A stretch of 11,906 nucleotides of DNA from Deltaproteobacteria bacterium (lineage in GTDB: Bacteria; Desulfobacterota; GWC2-55-46; DRQE01), in assembly GCA_016219165.1 (NCBI GenBank), contig JACRCB010000140.1, positions 1-11,906 on the forward strand. The letters are read 5' to 3'. The notes beneath the pieces are model-generated. The model was not told where the DNA came from and made no database searches. It saw nothing but the letters and a program-made list of their open reading frames with translations. Position numbers and translations under genes: made by a program. Below are positions 6,401-11,906 of this stretch, piece by piece. Each line of letters begins with the position of its first letter. Position 1 is the stretch's first letter.

Positions 6401-6943
6401 ATGAAGATAATGCGCCGTAGATATAATCCCTGCAATCCCCCTGCCTTATTATCCGTATTATCCGGGGGAGGGAACGGTTTTACCGTGCTCGAGGTTCTGA
6501 TATCCCTTGCCATCCTTTCGATTGCGCTCATAGCCCTTGCCACCCTCGCAAGCCAGAGCATGAAGGCGACCGAAAGCGGCAAACGCCTGACCCAGTCCTT
6601 GAATATAGCAAACGAAAAACTGGAAACGCTCAAGGCCATACCTTATACGAACATACAGTCGGGCGGAACCGACGGCAATATCTCGAGGCTATGCACCGGC
6701 GCGGCCGGCACCCCCCCGGTCTTTACCTGCACCCCCACATCCAGCACCGCCACAAGGGAAAATATGATTTTTACATGGAAGTGGACCGTCACATACATGG
6801 ACCTCGACGCGGACGGACAGTATTACTCCATCGCCCCCATAATAGACGGAGACGACATAAAGAAAGTCGAGGTCAAGGTGGACTGGACCGACCTTTTCGG
6901 CCCCCACACGACAGCGCTGAAGACACTGAGGTCAAGGCTATGA
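6401..6943 (+). CDS. pilV: PilV-like minor pilin
   Basis: This is a type IV minor pilin of 180 residues. The prepilin motif GGGNG|FTVLEVLISLAILSIALIAL has Gly at -1 and Glu at +5, followed by the usual hydrophobic helix. The stretch ASQSMKATESGKRLTQSLNIANEKLE is typical of PilV/GspI-type pseudopilins, whose globular part is here a short, beta-rich domain with two cysteines (SRLCTGAAG and VFTCTP). The leader is unusually long: 26 residues from ATG 6401, or 23 from ATG 6410. No ATG, GTG or TTG lies closer to the cleavage site in frame, so the long leader appears real. It starts one base after the fimT stop and ends in an ATGA overlap with pilW, indicating translational coupling within the operon. 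In known systems PilV joins FimT/FimU, PilW and PilX at the pilus tip. Confidence 0.86.
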   Translation: MKIMRRRYNPCNPPALLSVLSGGGNGFTVLEVLISLAILSIALIALATLASQSMKATESGKRLTQSLNIANEKLETLKAIPYTNIQSGGTDGNISRLCTGAAGTPPVFTCTPTSSTATRENMIFTWKWTVTYMDLDADGQYYSIAPIIDGDDIKKVEVKVDWTDLFGPHTTALKTLRSRL

Positions 6944-9900
6944 ACGTTCCCTTACGAGAGAGGCCGGGATTCTCAAGCGAGAGGGGTTATACGCTCCTTG
7001 AGGTGATAGTGGCGCTCGCCGTCACCGCGATACTTATGGGGGGTGTTTACAGCCTATATATCGCCTTCTTTAAGAAAACGAGCGAGCAGGCGCTCCTCAT
7101 AGAGGCGCAGCAGGATGCGAGGGCCGGGGTAAATACCATGGAGAAGGACATTATCCTCACGGGGCACGATGTCCAGGATACCGTCTCCCCCATAATCACG
7201 GCGGACGTAAGCGAGGTGGAATTCAGGTATGTAAATACCGACGGCGCCCCGCTTAAGGTAACTTACAAGTCCCAGAACGGCAAACTCGTAAAGCAGGTGT
7301 GTGAGCAAGCGCCTTCGGACTGGACCGGCTGTTCGGACTCGAATTGGTATACCGTGATAGAAAACCTCGATACCGCGGCCGCCGGAGGCGGACTTGAGTT
7401 CGGTTACTATGACCAGAACGGCGCCTCGATTGCGGCCCCGGTTGCTTCCGCCAATCTCGGCAGCATAAGATTTATGAAGGCGACCCTCGTAACGAAGACA
7501 TCCGTTCTCCCCACCGGGCAGACAAAATCCGTTACCGCTTCCACGGAGGTGAGGCTTAGGAACCTCTATCTCACAAGCGCAGGCGGGGACGCCACCGAAC
7601 CGGCCCAGCCCACCGGCCTTGAGGTAAGGGAGGACACCCTTGGCGCAAGGACCGGGATATGCGGGAGGATGAGGGTCAGGTGGGATAAGGACACGGTAAC
7701 TGCGGACATCGCCTACTACAGGGTATTCTACACCCTCAGCGGGGTGGAAAAAAACGTCAAGGTGAGCATTACGGAGTTGACCGACCTCGGCGCGGAATAC
7801 GAATACACCATCGCCCCGGGCTGGGACTCGGCCGCCAACGATTGGAACCTGCAGCATACGCCCTCGGACGGCTCGGCAATAAAGACCTATACGGTGGGGA
7901 TAAGGTCGTACGATAATTCCCACAACCCGAGTCTGCTTTCAACCGAGGTAAGCGGCAATCCCGTCCCATCGAGAGGCACTTCCACCTTCGGGGACGGGGG
8001 GGCGAACGACACCACGGTAAACCCCTCGAAACTGGCCGCGGTTACCGGATTTACAGGGACGGACGGGGCAAACGACGGCGAGGTCGTTTTGAGTTGGACC
8101 GGGTATAATACCTCCACGTACCCGGACATCAGCGGGTTCAGGGTATACAGGAATACATCGGACTTTTCCTCTTATCCGGTCTCCCCCGGAGGGAGCGTCA
8201 AATGGCTTGCGAACGAGACCGGAGGGGGGGGGATGACAAAACTTGCATCAAGCGCAACCTCCTTTACCGACAGAGACCCGGCGCTCGATGGGTGCAGGGT
8301 TTATTACTACGCCATCGCGCCCGTAAACTGCGACGGCACGTTGGTGACGGACGAAGGGGGCGACCCCAACGAAAAGAAGTATATCATATCCGACTATACG
8401 GTTGCATACGGCGACGGCGCCGGCTCAGGAACGGATTCCCCATCGGGTTCGGATACCGCGCCGCCGGACATGGTTTCGCCCGCGGCCCCGGTTATCGGCG
8501 TAAGGGCCGGGTGGAAGAGGGTTGCGGTCTCCCTTACCCAGTCCGGCGCGGCTGACTTGGACCAGACCTGCGTCTATGTAAACCCGGACGCTGCTTACCC
8601 GGCGCTCCTCTCGACCCAGGGCGCAGATAAATGTTTCAATGTGAATACGGGTTCCACCCCGGAGGCGAGGCTGGTGCCGGATTCGGGAGGGGTGTTTACC
8701 CAGGCCGAATTGGGCCAGGGCCAGTCCACCTCTTTCTGGCACGACTCGATGACCGTGGAGAGCCCGTCTTCTCCAACGCTTATGGAGAGCGGGACATATT
8801 CCTACGGGGCGGTTGCGTTCGACCTGTGCGGCAACGGCTCCGACGTCTCGCAGGCGCAGGATACGACAACGCTTTGCGGCGAGGACCCCTCTGGCAAGCC
8901 CGAGTGGCCCGGCAGCCCCTCCATCACCGCGTCATGCTGCGACGACATCCCGACATGCTGCGGGAACGAGCCTCAGGGGGTGGTCCTTTCGTGGACGCCC
9001 ATACCGAGCGACTTAAGCCAGCCCTCCAGCGCGGCAAACCCCTACGACCTCGCGGGCTACAGGGTCTTCAGAGACACCAACAGCGACTTTAGTTCAGCCA
9101 CGATGGTCTCCGGCAGCGCGCCTTTCTGGGGTTCGAGTTTCAATGACGCATCCGTCGCGGACGGCAATACCTATTACTACATGGTGGTTGCTACGGACTG
9201 CCCTTATGAGAGGTTAAACCCGTCCGAGGCAACTATAAAGGGCGATATGCTCAGCGGCGCGCTCAGTTCCCTGCAGGTCGGGCCGGTCCGCCCCGGAAAG
9301 GTTCAGAGGGACGAAAAATGCCCGGGCTCCGGCAACTGCACGCAGGACGACCACAGGGAGATACTAACGGGCGTTGACATGAACAACTCTTCCGGAAGCG
9401 GCACAGGGGCAAGTTCGATTTCCGGCGTCGTCATAAGCGGCGGCGAGGTGACGGCCGTTACTTCGTCCTCGTTCTACCACAACAAGGCGACGTTTTTCTT
9501 CAGGAATACCTCCGCAAGCACCCTCGCGATACAGGGCGCGACAATAAGCTGGGTCAACAGCGACGCATATCTAAGGAAGATTACGATAGGCGGAGGCAGG
9601 AGCGGGACAGGGGAGGCATCCACCGATGTGAGCGCAACCCCTACGAGCCTCACCCCGACCGAGGCTGACCCTTATACGAGAAGCATTTCCAATATAGACC
9701 TGACCGGGAATTCAGCCGCAGAGGTTCCCGCGGGCAGCCGGTACACGCCGGTTACGTTTGAATTCAAGGACTCGTCCGGCAACCCCACGGTAGACATGAG
9801 GGGCGATAAACTTAAGGTTACGCTCAATGTGAAGAACGGCAACGACACTGACCATACGACCACAACGAGTTGCGTGAGTTACCTGACCGTGTCGCAGAAT

Positions 9901-11493
9901 CTCGAAGGGGTGGACGTATCCATAGGCCCGAGCGTTACGGCAACCCAGCAGGATAAACCCAATAACCCGACCTCGGGTTACGGGGTCCCCGGGATAACGG
10001 GCAACAACACGGTCGTATCCGGGGTTGACGGCCCGATAATAGTAGACGCCATCGTTGACGTCAAGGTGTCCTCGATTATTTCGAGCAACACCGTCAATGT
10101 CCAGACCCAGCAGAGGGTGGACGTAACATCCGTAAAACTCTATTACAAGGATACGGCTAAGACGGTTACCACAGCGCCTTCAACCGGCTACAAGGAGGTT
10201 GCGATGAAGGACAGCGGCGGCGCGGACTGTGTAATCGCCGGCTCCGCCGTAAGCGGGACCTGTTCCGGCACTATCCCGCATAAGGACGGTGAGCGGGTCT
10301 GGTATTACATAGCCGCAATTGACGGGGACGGCAACTTCGAGAGGGACCCGGAAAGGGGGGCCGGCGCATACGTATACGACCAGAAGACCTTCAGCGTGTG
10401 CGACGTAACGCCGGATAAGCCCACGAATCTTGCCGGGGTATCTTCTCTTTTCGGCGCCGGCCCCAACTATCAGGTGGCGCTTACATGGAATGCGGTTACG
10501 CAATACTCAAACGGCACAAACCTTCAGGCGGGAGATTCGATAACTTATAAGGTCTACAGGGGCGGGGTGGAGATAGCCACGACCGCAAATACGAACTATA
10601 CCGACACCAACGCCGGGGCCGGGCTTGCCTCAGGAAATGTTTACTCCTACTTTGTTAAGGCGGTCAATACCTGCCCGAAGACAAGTGAGGCCTCCTCCAC
10701 AACCTCCGTCTGCGTCGGGGCAGGCGGACAGGCGAGCATAAACGTGAGCACAAACCAGATTAATGCCGGAGGGAGTTATACCGTTACTGTTTTCGATTGC
10801 CTTGGTGTAAGCTTCGGGCACGAACTCGACAGGGACTGCGTAAACGGCACCACTGCGCAGTGCGTGCACGACATAGGCGGGGCGAATTCGTACAAGAATA
10901 CCTCTTCAAGGACGGGCGCCGTTTACGCGCCCGTGGTCGTGGAAAAGACAGATATCGGCACCGGCATATTCGAATCAACCGTTACAACCGCGCTGGACAA
11001 CTCGGCGAACCTCAAAGTTGACCCGAACCAGTCCTCGGCCCCTGCCTATACGGATACGATAGCGGTCTTCTATACATGGGCGTCCCCGAATACGGTGAAT
11101 GTAACCGTTAAGCCCAACCCCTGCGACACGACTCCGTCCGCGCCTGTCCTCAACTCCGTAACCACGCAGGGGCAGAATATCACGGTAAGGTGGAGCGCGG
11201 TTACGACAAACGTAAGCGGCCCTCCAATAGGCCCTCCCGGCTCAAACGACCTCGCGGGCTACAATGTATACGAGAGGGTTATAAAGAATGACGGCACCCT
11301 CGTCATAGACTGGCATGACCACTCTCCGGGCGTATCTCCGGTGGCCAATTGCGCCGCTGGCAGCTGCTCGGTAACCTTTTCCGCTGACCACGGTCTTGTA
11401 AATAAAAACATATACTATTACAAGGTTACGGCCTACGATACCTGCAGTCCTACCGTAAAGGAGAGCGCATACTCCAACACGGGGAACGAGTAG
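6940..11493 (+). CDS. pilW: Giant PilW-like pseudopilin fused to tandem Fn3/beta-sandwich domains
   Basis: The product is 1517 residues; PilW is usually a few hundred. The start is ATG 6940, overlapping the pilV stop, with GAGG at 6928-6931; the frame stays open further upstream, but only inside pilV. Residues 1-217 are an ordinary PilW: leader MNVPLRERPGFSSERG, cleavage before YTLLEVIVALAV (Glu at +5), and QDARAGVNTMEKDI typical of PilW/GspJ. The rest is extracellular. Fibronectin-III-like units lie near 220-343, 362-474, 512-644 (weaker), 654-770, 1155-1260 and 1395-1517. They share GFRVYR/GYRVFRD/GYNVYE strands and end with YYY-V-A-D-C-type strands. Residues 801-987 and 998-1150 are unassigned beta-rich regions. 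Residues 1266-1392 resemble a bacterial surface beta-sandwich (TVTVFDC..., EKTDIGTGIFESTV). About 29 cysteines suggest disulfides. A nine-G tract (8224-8232) encodes glycines. The likely role is a tip pseudopilin with a built-in adhesive or spacer arm. The fusion is seen directly; the function is inferred. Confidence 0.88.
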   Translation: MNVPLRERPGFSSERGYTLLEVIVALAVTAILMGGVYSLYIAFFKKTSEQALLIEAQQDARAGVNTMEKDIILTGHDVQDTVSPIITADVSEVEFRYVNTDGAPLKVTYKSQNGKLVKQVCEQAPSDWTGCSDSNWYTVIENLDTAAAGGGLEFGYYDQNGASIAAPVASANLGSIRFMKATLVTKTSVLPTGQTKSVTASTEVRLRNLYLTSAGGDATEPAQPTGLEVREDTLGARTGICGRMRVRWDKDTVTADIAYYRVFYTLSGVEKNVKVSITELTDLGAEYEYTIAPGWDSAANDWNLQHTPSDGSAIKTYTVGIRSYDNSHNPSLLSTEVSGNPVPSRGTSTFGDGGANDTTVNPSKLAAVTGFTGTDGANDGEVVLSWTGYNTSTYPDISGFRVYRNTSDFSSYPVSPGGSVKWLANETGGGGMTKLASSATSFTDRDPALDGCRVYYYAIAPVNCDGTLVTDEGGDPNEKKYIISDYTVAYGDGAGSGTDSPSGSDTAPPDMVSPAAPVIGVRAGWKRVAVSLTQSGAADLDQTCVYVNPDAAYPALLSTQGADKCFNVNTGSTPEARLVPDSGGVFTQAELGQGQSTSFWHDSMTVESPSSPTLMESGTYSYGAVAFDLCGNGSDVSQAQDTTTLCGEDPSGKPEWPGSPSITASCCDDIPTCCGNEPQGVVLSWTPIPSDLSQPSSAANPYDLAGYRVFRDTNSDFSSATMVSGSAPFWGSSFNDASVADGNTYYYMVVATDCPYERLNPSEATIKGDMLSGALSSLQVGPVRPGKVQRDEKCPGSGNCTQDDHREILTGVDMNNSSGSGTGASSISGVVISGGEVTAVTSSSFYHNKATFFFRNTSASTLAIQGATISWVNSDAYLRKITIGGGRSGTGEASTDVSATPTSLTPTEADPYTRSISNIDLTGNSAAEVPAGSRYTPVTFEFKDSSGNPTVDMRGDKLKVTLNVKNGNDTDHTTTTSCVSYLTVSQNLEGVDVSIGPSVTATQQDKPNNPTSGYGVPGITGNNTVVSGVDGPIIVDAIVDVKVSSIISSNTVNVQTQQRVDVTSVKLYYKDTAKTVTTAPSTGYKEVAMKDSGGADCVIAGSAVSGTCSGTIPHKDGERVWYYIAAIDGDGNFERDPERGAGAYVYDQKTFSVCDVTPDKPTNLAGVSSLFGAGPNYQVALTWNAVTQYSNGTNLQAGDSITYKVYRGGVEIATTANTNYTDTNAGAGLASGNVYSYFVKAVNTCPKTSEASSTTSVCVGAGGQASINVSTNQINAGGSYTVTVFDCLGVSFGHELDRDCVNGTTAQCVHDIGGANSYKNTSSRTGAVYAPVVVEKTDIGTGIFESTVTTALDNSANLKVDPNQSSAPAYTDTIAVFYTWASPNTVNVTVKPNPCDTTPSAPVLNSVTTQGQNITVRWSAVTTNVSGPPIGPPGSNDLAGYNVYERVIKNDGTLVIDWHDHSPGVSPVANCAAGSCSVTFSADHGLVNKNIYYYKVTAYDTCSPTVKESAYSNTGNE

Positions 11494-11499
11494 GTTTCC

Positions 11500-11545
11500 C
11501 CCTCTCTCCCATCGGGGAGAGGGCCTGCCCCCGCGAAAGCGGGGG
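11500..11545. repeat. REP-like double hairpin between pilW and pilX
   Basis: Hairpin 1 pairs CCCTCTCTCCC (11500-11510) with GGGGAGAGGG (11514-11523): ten base pairs with one bulged T and a 3-nt ATC loop. Hairpin 2 pairs CCCCCGC (11528-11534) with GCGGGGG (11539-11545) around a GAAA tetraloop, and GGTGAGGGTG follows. The composition and order resemble dispersed palindromic (REP/BIME-like) repeats of Gram-negative genomes. No T-run follows, so it is a poor intrinsic terminator. It could stabilise the upstream message or lower read-through into pilX. The hairpins are seen directly; the repeat-family assignment is inferred. Confidence 0.65.
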
Positions 11546-11589
11546 GTGAGGGTGCATAGATGAGGGGGCACAGGCAAAGGGCATGATAT

Positions 11590-11906
11590 ATGAAGTTGAT
11601 AGATAAGATAAAAGACGAAAGAGGCTTCGCCCTCGTGCTTTCCCTTGTTGTCATGGCCGCGATGACGGCCATAGGGATTGCGGCCGTCATGACGTCCACT
11701 ACCGACATGCTCATCGCAAGAAACGACAGGGAGGCGAAGACAGGCTTTTTTCTCGCGGAATCCGGCATAGAGGAGGCTATAGGCAGGATGGACCTCGCAA
11801 TGAGCCACGCAAGATACGTGGGAGAGAGTTTCGCCGAAAGGCAGACGCGTATTGCCGGAACACCCACTACCTTTGCCGCCAATTCCTGCACCTCCGCCGT
11901 CTTGAA
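11590..11906 (+). CDS. pilX: PilX-like minor pilin, N-terminal part (partial)
   Basis: The first 105 codons are present; the gene runs off the window end. The start is ATG 11590, with AAAGGG about 8 bases upstream. The N-terminus reads MKLIDKIKDERG|FALVLSLVVMAAMTAIGIAAV: a basic/acidic 12-residue leader, Gly at -1, then a hydrophobic helix. The following NDREAKTGFFLAESGIEEAI is a hallmark of PilX/GspK-type pseudopilins. Position +5 is Leu rather than the usual Glu, as in GspK and several PilX proteins, which are thought to cap the tip and need no Glu+5 to pair with a subunit above. It lies 96 bases after pilW, separated by the hairpin element, and is probably the fourth gene of the same operon. 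A tip protein such as PilY1 might follow outside the window. Confidence 0.85.
   Translation, partial: MKLIDKIKDERGFALVLSLVVMAAMTAIGIAAVMTSTTDMLIARNDREAKTGFFLAESGIEEAIGRMDLAMSHARYVGESFAERQTRIAGTPTTFAANSCTSAVL

Noticed and set aside
6691..6939. Upstream extension of the pilW reading frame inside pilV
   Set aside because: The frame is open by chance inside pilV. The prepilin leader, the GAGG site at 6928-6931 and the ATGA overlap all place the start at 6940.
7054..7923. 289-residue open frame on the minus strand opposite pilW
   Set aside because: Shadow of a GC-rich coding region with no recognisable protein features.
1..11906. CRISPR array, tRNA, rRNA or insertion-sequence transposase
   Set aside because: I looked for regularly spaced repeats, structural RNA signatures and transposase motifs and saw none.

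Overview
The window reads as one co-directional (+ strand) stretch of a GC-rich, Gram-negative bacterial chromosome. It carries the 3' end of secA, then argJ, a small HEPN-like gene, the prepilin peptidase gene pilD, a sensor kinase/NtrC-type regulator pair (pilS/pilR-like), and a minor-pilin operon (fimT, pilV, pilW, start of pilX). Very frequent ATA (Ile) and AGG (Arg) codons despite high GC, together with this gene set, suggest an uncultured Desulfobacterota or Nitrospirota-like lineage. That placement is inference, and no marker here settles it.

Layout. Positions 1-269 encode the SecA C-terminus with its zinc-binding SEC-C tail. Positions 270-434 are intergenic and hold a perfect 19-bp inverted repeat around a 30-nt loop. 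argJ (435-1637) belongs to arginine biosynthesis. It is followed at short spacing by a histidine-free HEPN-like gene (1672-2094) and pilD (2118-2921). pilD overlaps the kinase gene by an ATGA junction (2918-4471), and the response regulator follows (4497-5831). A 79-bp, AT-rich gap then carries an exact match to the sigma-54 promoter consensus (5895-5910) with an IHF-type site just upstream.

Downstream of the promoter lie fimT (5911 or 5923 to 6399), pilV (6401-6943), an unusually large pilW (6940-11493) and the first 105 codons of pilX (11590 to the window end). A pair of GC-rich hairpins resembling a dispersed REP-type element lies between pilW and pilX.

How it fits together. PilD would cleave and N-methylate the prepilins. 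The kinase would phosphorylate the NtrC-type regulator, which would activate sigma-54 RNA polymerase at the promoter in front of fimT. FimT, PilV, PilW and PilX would form the priming/tip complex of a type IV pilus. The outstanding feature is PilW: a normal-sized pseudopilin head continues without interruption into about 1300 residues of tandem fibronectin-III-like and other beta-sandwich domains rich in cysteine (1517 aa in total). This looks like a tip pseudopilin fused to its own adhesive or spacer arm, and is the best candidate for an undescribed arrangement.
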